DNA of 64,000 nt. It comes from an uncultured Acetobacteraceae bacterium. Lineage in GTDB: Bacteria > Pseudomonadota > Alphaproteobacteria > Acetobacterales > Acetobacteraceae. A program made the position numbers and the translations under genes. The notes beneath the pieces were generated by a model. That model did not search any database. It saw only the letters and a list, made by a program, of their open reading frames with translations, and was not told the DNA's origin. The stretch is taken from positions 1-64,000 of the forward strand of contig CAITUP010000095.1 of NCBI GenBank assembly GCA_903895595.1, given 5' to 3'. Every line of letters begins with the position of its first letter. Position 1 is the first letter of the stretch. Of the stretch, positions 43,943-52,084 are shown one piece after another.

Positions 43943-45607
43943 TCAACGCGGCCCAATATCCAGGTTCAGCGCCGTGCCGACCAGCGCCAGATGGGAAAAT
44001 GCCTGTGGAAAATTCCCGAGCATACGGTGTCCGAGGGGATCGTATTCTTCGGACAGGAGGCCGACGTCGTTTGTCAATCCGATCAATCGGGCAAACAGAG
44101 CCTCGGCTTCCAGCCGGCGCCCCTGTAGGATCAGAGCATCGGCATACCAGAAGCTGCAAGCCAGAAATACGCCCTCCCCCGGTGGCAAGCCATCGTCCCC
44201 GCGATAGCGCAGGATCAGCCCGTCTTCGGTCAAATCCCGTTCGATGGCGGCGATCGTTCCGCCGATGCGCGGATCGGAGGCCGGCAGGAACCCGACAGCC
44301 GGCAGCAGCAACAAGCTCGCGTCGAGGGTTTTGCTGCCGTAAGCCTGGGTGAAACTGTTCAGCGCTGGGTCGAACCCGTGCCGGCAGACATCGCCATGGA
44401 TGGTATCGCGCAAGACCTGCCACCGACCCACCGGCGCCGCCAGCCCGAAGGCCGCCGAGCAACGCAGCGCTCGGTCGACCGCGACCCAGGCCATGACTTT
44501 GGAAAAGACGAATTGGCGCCGCCCGTCGCGTACCTCCCAGATGCCGTCGTCGGGGAGGTGCCAGATGGATTCCAGCCGGTCGATCAGGCTGTACTGCAAG
44601 GCCCAATTGTCGCCGTCCGGGGACAATACCTCCAGCAATTCGCCGTAGACATCCAGTTGTCGCTGGTCGGCGGCCGCGTTGCCGACGCGGACCGGTGCGC
44701 TGCCTTGGTAGCCCGGCAGCCAGGGCAGAACACGTTCCTCTGGCACCGCTTGGCCGTTCAGGCTGTACAAAGGGCGTAACCGATCCGCCGAACCGCCGGT
44801 GGCGCGGTCCAGCCAGACCAGCCAAGCCCGCGCTTCCTCGGGGTAGCCCGCGCGCCGCAAAATGCGCACCGTCAGGCTGGCGTCGCGCGGCCAGCAGTAG
44901 CGGTAATCCCAGTTGCGCCCGCCGCCGATCCGTTCCGGCAGGGACGTGGTGGGGGCGGCGACGATGCCGCCGGTTTCGGTGTGGCAAAGGGCCTTTAAGG
45001 TCAGCAGCGAGCGGACGACGGTTTCCCGGTAGGGGCCGCGATAGGTGCAGCGTGCCGCCCACGCGCGCCAGAACGCCTCGGTGTCGGTCAATGCCGTCAT
45101 GGGCTCGGGAACGCCACCGTCCGTCAATACGAAAGCGATGGATTGTCCGGCCCCGACGGAAAAGGCGGGCGCCGGCGGACCGTGCAACGTAAACCGGTGC
45201 GGATCGCCGACCGAACCGTAATCGGACCGAGGCGCGAAGTCAGACCGCATCGCGACGGTGCCCCGGCGTCCTTCGACGATCCGTATCAAGGCGGGTTCAT
45301 GCACCGCCATGAAATCGGTCAGAACGACGCAACCGGCGGCGGTTTCGAACGTGGTTTCCAGGATCAGCGTATCGGGCCGGTAACGCCTGGTTACCTGAGC
45401 CTCAACCGCGGGACCGATCCACCAGCGCCCGTGGTCGGGCGTTCCCAGCAGCGCGGCGAAACAAGCCGAACTGTCGAAGCGCGGCCAGCACATCCAGTCG
45501 ATGGACCCGTCGCGGCTGACCAGAGCAGCCGATCGGCCGTCCCCCAGCACCGCATAATCCTCGATCGGCGCGGGGGCTTGGGGCCCTGGCCGCGCCGCCG
45601 GATTCAA
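43943..45607 (-). CDS. Glycoside hydrolase family 15 protein (glucoamylase/trehalase-like)
   Basis: A 554-residue GH15-type alpha/alpha-barrel enzyme. The N-terminal beta domain begins PIEDYAVLGDGRSAALVSRD with DGSIDWMCWPRFDSSACF. The catalytic-barrel motif GGRNWDYRYCWPRDASLTVR lies near residue 220, and later KVMAWVAVDRALR and YRGDDGLPPGEGVFLACSFW fit the family, with the Glu of the second motif. It should release glucose from trehalose or small alpha-glucans, in the cytoplasm since no signal is visible. A TTG at 45607 overlaps the stop of the small gene upstream (TTGA). In-frame sequence further upstream is the shadow of that gene. Confidence 0.85.
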   Translation of the reverse strand: MNPAARPGPQAPAPIEDYAVLGDGRSAALVSRDGSIDWMCWPRFDSSACFAALLGTPDHGRWWIGPAVEAQVTRRYRPDTLILETTFETAAGCVVLTDFMAVHEPALIRIVEGRRGTVAMRSDFAPRSDYGSVGDPHRFTLHGPPAPAFSVGAGQSIAFVLTDGGVPEPMTALTDTEAFWRAWAARCTYRGPYRETVVRSLLTLKALCHTETGGIVAAPTTSLPERIGGGRNWDYRYCWPRDASLTVRILRRAGYPEEARAWLVWLDRATGGSADRLRPLYSLNGQAVPEERVLPWLPGYQGSAPVRVGNAAADQRQLDVYGELLEVLSPDGDNWALQYSLIDRLESIWHLPDDGIWEVRDGRRQFVFSKVMAWVAVDRALRCSAAFGLAAPVGRWQVLRDTIHGDVCRHGFDPALNSFTQAYGSKTLDASLLLLPAVGFLPASDPRIGGTIAAIERDLTEDGLILRYRGDDGLPPGEGVFLACSFWYADALILQGRRLEAEALFARLIGLTNDVGLLSEEYDPLGHRMLGNFPQAFSHLALVGTALNLDIGPR

Positions 45608-45969
45608 TTCACGCGACCGCCGACCCGGCCGCCGCCGTTGCCGAGGCAGTAGCAGGCCGAACCCGGTGCCATCGGTCGGTCCAGCGGACAGACATAGGCC
45701 CCGGCATTGCAGGACTGCCCGTAGGCCGGCGCGGCCTGCTGCGGTGGGGTATAATAAACCGGCGGCGGCGGCGCATAGTAAACCGGCGGTGGCGGATAAT
45801 AGACCGGCGGCGGGTAGTAACCCGGCGCGTAATACGGCAGCGGCACACCGATGCCGAAGAACACGCGGGCATTGGCCGGCGAGCCGATTGTCAGAAGCCC
45901 AAGGACCATGACGCAAAGCGCGGCCAAGCTCGGGAGGCGGCGGAGGCGAGGGGAGAGATCGTGGGTCAT
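45604..45969 (-). CDS. Small exported Pro/Tyr-rich protein
   Basis: A 121-residue protein with an N-terminal signal (LAALCVMVLGLLTIGSPANA) and a mature region built of Tyr-Pro repeats (PVYYPPPPVYYAPPPPVYY), then four cysteines in the Gly-rich tail (SCNAGAYVC, CYCLGNGGG). Such proteins are common in Acetobacteraceae and Rhizobiales as unknown envelope proteins. The stop overlaps the TTG start of the GH15 gene. Confidence 0.72.
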   Translation of the reverse strand: MTHDLSPRLRRLPSLAALCVMVLGLLTIGSPANARVFFGIGVPLPYYAPGYYPPPVYYPPPPVYYAPPPPVYYTPPQQAAPAYGQSCNAGAYVCPLDRPMAPGSACYCLGNGGGRVGGRVN

Positions 45970-46009
45970 GGGGTTATCCTCGCACAGCTTTGTAACGCAA
46001 TTATGACCG

Positions 46010-46414
46010 TCAAGGCTGCTTCGTAGCCTCCATGGCAGCGGCTTTGATCATACGCAGACATGTCGCGCGATCCCCCTCCGCCAAGGCTTGCAACGCCTGA
46101 GACACAAGCTTCACCGCGGGCTGATCGCTCGGCACCCCGGTCGTGCCCAGCGGGACAGCGCGGATAAGCAGCCGTGTTTGCGCCATTTCCATCGCTTCCT
46201 GCGCCTCCCCCGTGCGGCCAGCAGCCAGAGCACTCTCGGCGACCCGCAGAAATTCGACCGGACCAGCGTTCTCATCCAGCGCGGGCGACGGAAGCTTGGC
46301 AGCAATGGCGGAGTCCGGCCGCGCCGTCAGCTCGGCCCGCGTTGGAAGCTGCGCGAGGGCGGAGGTGGCCAGGAAACTGGCAACCAACGCGGCGCGAATC
46401 GAGGAAATCGGCAT
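46010..46414 (-). CDS. Small exported helical protein of unknown function
   Basis: A 134-residue protein with a cleavable signal (IRAALVASFLATSALAQ). The mature part is predicted helical, with a TPR-like block VEFLRVAESALAAGRTGEAQEAMEMAQTRLL and a second LVSQALQALAEGDRATCLRMI. ATG 46414 is set by GGAGGG 10-15 bases upstream. Similar short proteins occur near polar envelope genes in related bacteria, with no known role. Confidence 0.68.
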   Translation of the reverse strand: MPISSIRAALVASFLATSALAQLPTRAELTARPDSAIAAKLPSPALDENAGPVEFLRVAESALAAGRTGEAQEAMEMAQTRLLIRAVPLGTTGVPSDQPAVKLVSQALQALAEGDRATCLRMIKAAAMEATKQP

Positions 46415-46485
46415 CGAGTCCTGCCCTCCGATGGAGAATCTGCCGGGATAATTGGTGCGCCGGCTCCGTTTCCGCAATGCCGCGT

Positions 46486-47172
46486 TCACGCGGCGTCGTG
46501 AAAGATGATCCCCAGCGTGTGCCGCCGTCCCGATAGGATGCGGCTGACCCCATGCCGCATGATCACGCGATGGTACCCGCGGCTCCCCCGCACCGGACGT
46601 TCGCGGACCGGGAAGATCACCGCGTCGCCCTGGCGTAACGGCACGACCTCTGCCCGCGACTGCGCGCGCGGACGCTGCTCGACCAGCAGGAATTCCCCGC
46701 CGGTGAAGTCGCGTCCGGGTTCGTTCAGCAAAATCGCGACTTGCAGCGGGAAAACCAGGTCCCCGTAGAGGTCCTGATGCAGGCAGTTGAACCCGTCCGC
46801 ATCGTAGCGCAGCAGCAGCGGGGTCGGGCGGTTTTGGCCGGCGTCATGGCAGCGAGACAGATAGGACGGAAGATCGTCGGGAAAATCCGCTTCCAGGCCC
46901 AGCGCCCTCCGCCACGCATTCGCGACCGCCGCCAACGGCGGGAACAGCCGGGTCCGCAGATCGGCGACGACCTCCGGCAACGGATAAGCGAAATACTGGT
47001 ATTCGCCCCGGCCGTAGCCATGCCGCTCCATGACGATCCGTTTCCGGAAGCCCGCTTCATGGTCGTACGACGCCGCCAGCGCCGCGCAGGTCGCGGGATC
47101 GAGCAGCGGCCGCATCGCGTAGCCGCTGGCATCGATGTCGGTGGCGATGGTCGTCGGATCGAGCGCTGTCAT
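46486..47172 (-). CDS. 2-oxoglutarate/Fe(II)-dependent oxygenase
   Basis: A 228-residue double-stranded beta-helix dioxygenase of the prolyl-4-hydroxylase/PKHD type. The iron ligands are His and Asp in NCLHQDLYGDLVFPLQ (near residue 131) and a late His in GYHRVIMRHGVSRI with a following Arg for 2-oxoglutarate. GEFLLVEQRPRAQSR and GDAVIFPVRERPV are the usual core strands. The family hydroxylates proteins, peptides or small molecules, or repairs alkylated bases; the target is unknown. ATG 47172 is chosen over an upstream TTG. Confidence 0.82.
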   Translation of the reverse strand: MTALDPTTIATDIDASGYAMRPLLDPATCAALAASYDHEAGFRKRIVMERHGYGRGEYQYFAYPLPEVVADLRTRLFPPLAAVANAWRRALGLEADFPDDLPSYLSRCHDAGQNRPTPLLLRYDADGFNCLHQDLYGDLVFPLQVAILLNEPGRDFTGGEFLLVEQRPRAQSRAEVVPLRQGDAVIFPVRERPVRGSRGYHRVIMRHGVSRILSGRRHTLGIIFHDAA

Positions 47173-47224
47173 GTGTCCATCCTGCCACAACCGGATCGTC
47201 GCGGCAGGCTGTTTGTTGCGCTGG

Positions 47225-48670
47225 CTATGCCCGGTGGAACGGCTTGGCCAATTCCTCGGACAAGGCGGACCGGATGCTGGCGACCACCGGCTCCCAAGCG
47301 CCCGGCTTGTCCTGGCGGAACAGGCGGGCCGAGGGGTACCAAGGCGTATCCGACCGATCCAGCATCCAGCGCCAATCGGCGGCTTTCGGGATCAGGATCC
47401 AGACCGGCTTGCCGAGCGCGCCCGACAGATGCCCCATGGACGTATCGACTGTGATGACAAGGTCCAGGTTCTCGATCAGTGCCGCCGTTTCCCCGAAATT
47501 GGTCAGTTCGGCCGACAGATCGGTCATGTGGGCGAAGGCCGAAATATGCGCCAGATCGCGCGCCGGCATCGGCTTTTGCAGCGACACGAACGCCGCCGGT
47601 CCGGCACCGGCGAGCGAAAGGATGCTCTCCAGCGGCATGGAGCGGCGCTTGTCGTTCGGGTGGGTGGGGCGTCCGGTCCAGGCGAGACCGATGCGGCGCA
47701 GGCCGGTCGGCAGTTGCAGGTCCAGCCGTTCTTTCCACCACGCGATGCGGGCCGGGTCGGCCTTCAGGTAGGGAATCGGCGCCGGGATGGTGTCCGGCAT
47801 GGTGTTGAACAGATAGGGCAGGCTGGACAGGCGGCAATGCGCGGCATGGCCGGGGACGTCGGTCCAGCGATGACAGAACTGAGTCACGCCCGGCAGGTCC
47901 CGCAGCAGCGGCCCCATTTCCTCGGAGCACCCCAACACGACTTCCTGCACCCGTTCGGCGGCCCAACTGATGTAGCGGGCGAATTGGATCGTATCGCCGT
48001 AGCCCTGATCGCCCACCAGCAGCAGGCGGCCGTTGGGGATGCGCATGCCGTTCCACGGGGCCGACGTCATGGGCGGCATGGTCAGCTTGCCGGCCTCGGT
48101 CTCATTCCGCCATTCGTATTCCATCCAGCCCGCCTGGAAATCGCCGCGTGCCAGCAGGTTCTGCGCCATCGCCAGATGCCCGTCGGCGTGATCGTGCTTC
48201 AGGCCCAAAGCGCGCAGCAGGCAGGCGTCGGCTTTGTCGCGGTCGTCGGCGTCGGTGAAGATCAGCGACAGATTCACCAGATGATCGGCGTTGTTCGGAT
48301 CGAGCCGAATCGACTCCTGCCCGCTGACCAGGGCTTCATCGATTCGGTTCGTCGCGCGGAACATCGAGCTTAAGTGGGCGTGCCAGGACGCATTGTTCGG
48401 TTGCAGCGCGACCGCGCGCTTCAGCAGGTCGATCCCGCGTTCCGGATCGTTCTGCATCGACACGACGATGCCGAGCAGCGCCATCCCGGCGGGGTGTTCC
48501 GGGAAGACAGCGAGAACGTCGTTGCAGATGCCCGCGGCTTCGTTCAGGCGTTTCGCCTGCGCCGCGGTCTGGGCACGCGTCAGGGCCTGTTCGGCCGTTT
48601 CGCCGCCGGGCAGGGTGGGTTGCTGGGCGGCGGTCGGGCCCGCGCCTTGCGTCGTTGGGGTATCGCTCAT
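47225..48670 (-). CDS. TPR protein with C-terminal glycosyltransferase-like domain
   Basis: A 481-residue protein. The N-terminal part (residues about 25-200) holds TPR units (NEAAGICNDVLAVFPEHPAG, AVALQPNNASWHAHLSSMF, ESIRLDPNNADHLVNLSLIF). The C-terminal 270 residues resemble GT9 heptosyltransferase-type domains (RRIGLAWTGRPTHPNDKRRS, LDLVITVDTSMGHLSGALGK with a conserved HLxGALGKPVW). Proteins of this layout are frequent in Rhodospirillales and are suspected to glycosylate surface structures or flagellin. ATG 48670 precedes a Gln/Thr/Pro-rich linker. Confidence 0.78.
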   Translation of the reverse strand: MSDTPTTQGAGPTAAQQPTLPGGETAEQALTRAQTAAQAKRLNEAAGICNDVLAVFPEHPAGMALLGIVVSMQNDPERGIDLLKRAVALQPNNASWHAHLSSMFRATNRIDEALVSGQESIRLDPNNADHLVNLSLIFTDADDRDKADACLLRALGLKHDHADGHLAMAQNLLARGDFQAGWMEYEWRNETEAGKLTMPPMTSAPWNGMRIPNGRLLLVGDQGYGDTIQFARYISWAAERVQEVVLGCSEEMGPLLRDLPGVTQFCHRWTDVPGHAAHCRLSSLPYLFNTMPDTIPAPIPYLKADPARIAWWKERLDLQLPTGLRRIGLAWTGRPTHPNDKRRSMPLESILSLAGAGPAAFVSLQKPMPARDLAHISAFAHMTDLSAELTNFGETAALIENLDLVITVDTSMGHLSGALGKPVWILIPKAADWRWMLDRSDTPWYPSARLFRQDKPGAWEPVVASIRSALSEELAKPFHRA

Positions 48671-48716
48671 GCCGGTAAATTGCCCGCTGGGTCGGAGGGG
48701 GAAAAGGGGGGTATTG

Positions 48717-49658
48717 TCAGCCCGCGCGGATGCGTTCGATCTCGGCCAGATCGTCGGCGCTGAGTTGCCAATCGCCCGCCTTGACGTTCTGTTCCAGTTG
48801 ATCGGGCTTGGTGGCACCAGCGATCACGCTGGCCACGGGCGACTGTGCCAGCAGCCAGGAGAACGCCAGTTCCAACATGCTCCGCCCCCGCGCGGCGACG
48901 AAATCGGCGAGTCCCTCGCTGATCCGCCAGTTGCGCTCGGTCAGGAAGCGTTCGGCGAGGCGTTCGGTGTTGGCGAGCCGCGTCCCGGCGGGCAACGGCA
49001 TGTTGCGGCGGTATTTGCCCGTCAGCAGGCCGCTGGCGAGCGGGGCGTAGGGGATCAGGCCCAAGCCATATTTCCGCATCGCCGGCATCAAACCGCCTTC
49101 TGGCGCTCGGTGGATCAGCGAATACTCGTCCTGGCAGGACACAAACCCGTTCAGGCCGTTGGACCGCGCGGTCCATTGCGCCTCCACCACTTGCCACGCC
49201 GGGAAGTTCGAACAACCGATATAGCGCACCTTGCCCTGCCGGATCAGATCGTCGAGTGCGCGCAAGGTTTCCTCGATGGGCGTGCGCGGGTCGGGGTTGT
49301 GCACCTGATACAGATCGATCCAATCGGTCCGCAGGCGGCGCAAACTGTCCTCGACGGCGTTCATGATGTAGTGCCGGCTCGTCCCGCGCTTCACGCCGGC
49401 CGTATCCATGGGGTTGGCGAATTTCGTCGCCAGCACGATCCGCTTGCGATCGTCGCCTAGGATCTGGCCCATCAGCGTTTCCGATCCGCCCATTTCCCCA
49501 TAGGTGTCGGCGGTGTCGAAGAAGGTGATGCCGAGGTCCAGCGCCTTGTGGATCACCGCGCGGGTTTCTTCCATCCCGCTGCGACCGCCGAAATTGTTGC
49601 AGCCGAGGCCGATAGCGGACACGCGAAGGCCGGACTGGCCGAGATTTCGGATTTCCAT
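48717..49658 (-). CDS. Aldo/keto reductase
   Basis: A 313-residue NADPH-dependent (beta/alpha)8 reductase. It shows GLGCNNFGGRSG at the N-terminus, FFDTADTYGEMGGSETLMG with the catalytic Asp and Tyr, VLATKFANPM with the Lys, and DWIDLYQVHNPD with His. The C-terminal cofactor loop SVIAGATKPDQLEQN is conserved. The substrate aldehyde or ketone is not predictable. It stands between the TPR protein and the DUF1194 gene in the same orientation. Confidence 0.9.
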   Translation of the reverse strand: MEIRNLGQSGLRVSAIGLGCNNFGGRSGMEETRAVIHKALDLGITFFDTADTYGEMGGSETLMGQILGDDRKRIVLATKFANPMDTAGVKRGTSRHYIMNAVEDSLRRLRTDWIDLYQVHNPDPRTPIEETLRALDDLIRQGKVRYIGCSNFPAWQVVEAQWTARSNGLNGFVSCQDEYSLIHRAPEGGLMPAMRKYGLGLIPYAPLASGLLTGKYRRNMPLPAGTRLANTERLAERFLTERNWRISEGLADFVAARGRSMLELAFSWLLAQSPVASVIAGATKPDQLEQNVKAGDWQLSADDLAEIERIRAG

Positions 49659-49689
49659 GACGCGATGTCCTTGCTGGCGATGCGGCAGT

Positions 49690-50394
49690 CTACCGTGCGG
49701 CGATCTCGGTCACCAGCTTACGGGTCATGGCCTCCCCGAAAGTGCTGAAGTCATGGATTTCCAACACGAAGCTGCCAGGGCCGCCGGCGACATTCTCCCG
49801 GTAATAGTTGGGCAGTCCGCCGGGCGGCTGCACGTGGGCGAAGGTCCAGGACACCGGGTGGTCGTTGATGATGGCGAGCCCGTTAATCACGATGCCGGCC
49901 CTCAACGCGTCGTCGCGGGCGGCGGCGACGTCGCGGCCGGCGTTGTTGGTGCCGTCGCCGCAGACGTCGATCACCCGTCGCGTGGCGGCCGGGCCGCTGT
50001 CCGCCAGTGTCCGCACCGCGAGATCGATCCCGTTACCGATGGCCGTGCGGCCCTGGAAAGATCGCGGCGCGGCGGTCAGGCGGGCGGCGAAATCGGCGGC
50101 GGTCGCGGCATCGCGGATCACGGTCCAATCGACCACGACGCGCGTTTGGACGTCCCCGGCGAATTCCAGATAGGCAACGGCAATCCGTCCGAGCAGACCG
50201 CCCCGGATCGCGCGTGCCACCGCCGGGTTGGTGAAGGCGGCGGCGTAGCCTTGCTTCTCCAGCGCGAATTCGCTGTCGTCGATGCTGCGCGATACGTCGG
50301 TGACGAGCACCAGCGCGACATCCACGTCCTCGGCGGCGACGGCCGGGAAGGATAGGATCAGCAGGACCGCGGCGAGCCGCAGGAAGCGGGACAT
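49690..50394 (-). CDS. DUF1194 protein, von Willebrand A-like
   Basis: A 234-residue exported protein with a signal peptide (FLRLAAVLLILSFPAVAA) and a VWA-type fold typical of DUF1194. DVALVLVTDVSRSIDDSEF carries the MIDAS DxSxS pattern, and later GRTAIGNGIDLAVRTLADSG and RVIDVCGDGTNNAGRDV supply the rest of the metal site. Members are periplasmic and of unknown function, often in Rhizobiales and Rhodospirillales. ATG 50394 is the start of the signal. Confidence 0.85.
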   Translation of the reverse strand: MSRFLRLAAVLLILSFPAVAAEDVDVALVLVTDVSRSIDDSEFALEKQGYAAAFTNPAVARAIRGGLLGRIAVAYLEFAGDVQTRVVVDWTVIRDAATAADFAARLTAAPRSFQGRTAIGNGIDLAVRTLADSGPAATRRVIDVCGDGTNNAGRDVAAARDDALRAGIVINGLAIINDHPVSWTFAHVQPPGGLPNYYRENVAGGPGSFVLEIHDFSTFGEAMTRKLVTEIAAR

Positions 50395-50459
50395 CGGGAT
50401 GGCGCTCCATCGATGAAGCGCGATTTTCACCCCAGTTGTGCCGGTGCGGTCAAAAGGAA

Positions 50460-51110
50460 TTATTGGCTGACCCAGATGATACGGTGGATCCAGGCGACCT
50501 CGTTCAAATCGAACGAAAAATCCGGGTGTAACGGATTGAGGCTTTTCAGCTCCACCCGCCGCGCGGACCGCCGCGCGAGCTGCTTGGCCATGACTTCGCC
50601 CGCGAGCGTCCGGGTCACGACGCGGTCCCCGCGCCGGATCGGCGACGCCGGGGACACGATGACCATGTCGCCGTCGCGATAGACCGGCTCCATCGACGAG
50701 CCGCTGATCTCCAGCGCGTAGGCGTTGGGGTCGCCGATATCCGGCAGGCTGACCTCGTCCCATGCGCCGCCGACCGGGAAGCCGCCATCGTCGAAGAAAC
50801 CCTCCGCCCCCGCCTGCGCCATGCCGATCAGCGGAATGCGCTTCGATACGGCGCGCGAGCCCCCACCGCTGCTCAGCGCCCGCGCGCCCGAGACCAGCGC
50901 GGTAAAGGCCTCCAGCGATGCCCCCGTCGCACCCAGTACTTTGGCGATACTCTCGGTGCTCGGCCAGCGCGCGCGCCCGTCCGGCATGCGCCGCTTGGAA
51001 ACGTTGAACGTCGTGGAGTCCAACCCGGCGCGTTTGGCCAAGCCCGAGGCGGACATGCCGTTCTCGGCGGCCAGCGTATCGAGTGCGCGCCAGATATCTT
51101 CGTGTTTCAT
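50460..51110 (-). CDS. HTH/S24-peptidase repressor (phage CI/LexA-like)
   Basis: A 216-residue two-domain regulator. The N-terminal DNA-binding domain (residues about 1-70) has GMSASGLAKRAGLDSTTFN as its helix-turn-helix. The C-terminal S24 peptidase domain has a possible autocleavage site in MAQAGAEG, the catalytic Ser in SGSSMEPVYRDGDMVIV and the Lys in VMAKQLARR. It should repress its own promoter and neighbours until RecA-stimulated self-cleavage. Divergent from small unknown genes, as in prophage immunity regions, although no phage structural genes follow. Candidate operators lie at 51144-51178 and 51200-51210. Confidence 0.87.
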   Translation of the reverse strand: MKHEDIWRALDTLAAENGMSASGLAKRAGLDSTTFNVSKRRMPDGRARWPSTESIAKVLGATGASLEAFTALVSGARALSSGGGSRAVSKRIPLIGMAQAGAEGFFDDGGFPVGGAWDEVSLPDIGDPNAYALEISGSSMEPVYRDGDMVIVSPASPIRRGDRVVTRTLAGEVMAKQLARRSARRVELKSLNPLHPDFSFDLNEVAWIHRIIWVSQ

Positions 51111-51143
51111 CGGTTCGGCTCCTGAGGCGAAAGGCAGTATGAT

Positions 51144-51178
51144 AGGAATCGACGCCGAGCGAAACGGGAAAGATTCCT
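51144..51178. promoter_or_regulatory. Operator-like inverted repeat upstream of S24 repressor
   Basis: AGGAATC (51144-51150) and GATTCCT (51172-51178) form perfect arms 21 bases apart in the 151 bases between the repressor start and the next plus-strand gene. The AGGAA/TTCCT core recurs at 51681-51697. This suggests binding sites for the repressor, by analogy with divergent phage control regions. Confidence 0.4.
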
Positions 51179-51199
51179 TATGCGCTTGCCATTGTATGC

Positions 51200-51210
51200 A
51201 ACCTATGGTT
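51200..51210. promoter_or_regulatory. Short palindrome AACCTATGGTT, possible operator
   Basis: An 11-base perfect palindrome (AACC TAT GGTT) in the divergent region beside the S24 repressor gene. It is short and could be chance. Its position about 50 bases before the start of the plus-strand gene and 90 before the repressor start makes it a second operator candidate. Confidence 0.3.
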
Positions 51211-51261
51211 TAGTCGAATTTGTTCATTCCCTCCTGCCGTGTTTGAGACCGTGAGGTTCCT

Positions 51262-51663
51262 ATGTCGCACTCTGCCAGCCTCCGCCTTCCCCCCCGGACA
51301 GGCGTGCCCCATCGCCCCATGTCGATCGGTCCCAGCGAACGCGCGCAACCGTTCCTCGACACCGCCGAGGCCTGGATCTGGACCATGGCCACCCTGACCG
51401 CTCGGCGAGACGGCGCGCGGTATACCGCCAATAAAGGCAAGGTCGGGCGCCCCTGCGATCCCGACGATATCGTAAAATGCCTGGACACCCTCTATCGCCA
51501 GCGCCGCATCGATCTGTTGCATGCGCGCATCCTGCGCATTTGGGGCGAACGCGGCATGGCCCCCGACCCACGCCACGCGACCGAACGCGCCGATTGGAAA
51601 ATCTGGAAAGAGGCGCTGGACCGTCTCGAATGGCCGTTGCGTGTGAAGGGGATCGTCGTCTGA
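51262..51663 (+). CDS. Hypothetical protein next to S24 repressor
   Basis: A 133-residue basic soluble protein that I do not recognise. Blocks are FLDTAEAWIWTMATLTARRDGARY and KVGRPCDPDDIVKCLDTLYRQRRIDLLHARILRIWG. The second has the spacing of a helical DNA-associated or phage regulatory protein. There is no signal or membrane helix. It is the first gene on the plus strand opposite the repressor, so it may be under repressor control. A 17-base palindromic stretch follows its stop by 17 bases. Confidence 0.6.
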   Translation: MSHSASLRLPPRTGVPHRPMSIGPSERAQPFLDTAEAWIWTMATLTARRDGARYTANKGKVGRPCDPDDIVKCLDTLYRQRRIDLLHARILRIWGERGMAPDPRHATERADWKIWKEALDRLEWPLRVKGIVV

Positions 51664-51680
51664 CCCTGAAAAACACAAAA

Positions 51681-51697
51681 TTTCCTATATAAGGAAA
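51681..51697. promoter_or_regulatory. Palindrome TTTCCT-ATATA-AGGAAA upstream of a -35 box
   Basis: Perfect 6-base arms around an AT loop, ending 6 bases before a TTGACA. It shares the TTCCT/AGGAA core with the repeat beside the S24 repressor, so it may be another operator. The arms are too weak for a terminator of the gene upstream, although that reading is possible. Confidence 0.4.
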
Positions 51698-51703
51698 AAA
51701 TAC

Positions 51704-51733
51704 TTGACAAACCTTCCCCCCAACCGCTAGAAG
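51704..51733 (+). promoter_or_regulatory. Sigma-70-like promoter
   Basis: A perfect -35 TTGACA (51704-51709), 18-base spacer and a -10-like TAGAAG (51728-51733), in a locally AT-rich stretch. Transcription would begin near 51740, directly before the hairpin/terminator unit and about 100 bases ahead of the small gene at 51844. Confidence 0.5.
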
Positions 51734-51739
51734 CCGTTT

Positions 51740-51821
51740 CACCAACGGGACAGGTGCGTCCAGCGCATTTTCACCCCGTGGGTTTCACCAGGACCGCACC
51801 CGCAAGGGCGCGGTCTTTTTT
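51740..51821 (+). ncRNA. Putative short structured RNA or leader attenuator
   Basis: From the predicted start near 51740 the RNA could form a stem (51741-51749 with 51775-51783, ACCAACGGG / CCCGTGGGT, one A-G mismatch). This is followed by a complete intrinsic terminator at 51792-51821. That would give a transcript of about 82 nucleotides unless polymerase reads through into the gene at 51844. No family is recognised, and no reading frame with a ribosome site lies inside. It is inferred from promoter plus structure only. Confidence 0.35.
51792..51821 (+). terminator. Intrinsic terminator with GCAA tetraloop
   Basis: The stem GACCGC-A-CCC pairs with GGG-C-GCGGTC around a GCAA loop, followed by six T. 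It is the strongest plus-strand terminator in the window. It lies 22 bases before the ATG at 51844 and downstream of a promoter, a place typical of attenuators. Confidence 0.75.
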
Positions 51822-51843
51822 GTATCTGAAAGGAACCCGACCC

Positions 51844-52080
51844 ATGGCTTTCGCTGTCCGTCACCTGTCCGTTCTCGCATACGCCAACGGATTTACACTC
51901 TGGCACTACAAGGGCGGCAAGGACCCGTTGGATACCGTCGTGAAGAACAATTATTTCCGCGATGCCGCCGACATGCTCACCACTGGCGATCTCGTGATGG
52001 TCACGGCCGCCGACGGCGCCCGTATCGTTTCGGTCGCATTCGCCGACATCGAAACCGTCGCGATCGCGCCGCTGGTCTGA
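51844..52080 (+). CDS. Small hypothetical protein, phage-like context
   Basis: A 78-residue protein beginning MAFAVRHLSVLAYANGFTLW with a predicted beta-rich N-terminal half, then KNNYFRDAADMLTTGDLVMV and a strand-rich end. The shape is that of a small barrel protein found near phage tail or lysis genes, but I cannot name it. GAAAGGA lies 10-16 bases upstream of the ATG. It is the first gene after the terminator/attenuator. Confidence 0.65.
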   Translation: MAFAVRHLSVLAYANGFTLWHYKGGKDPLDTVVKNNYFRDAADMLTTGDLVMVTAADGARIVSVAFADIETVAIAPLV

Positions 52081-52084
52081 CGCA

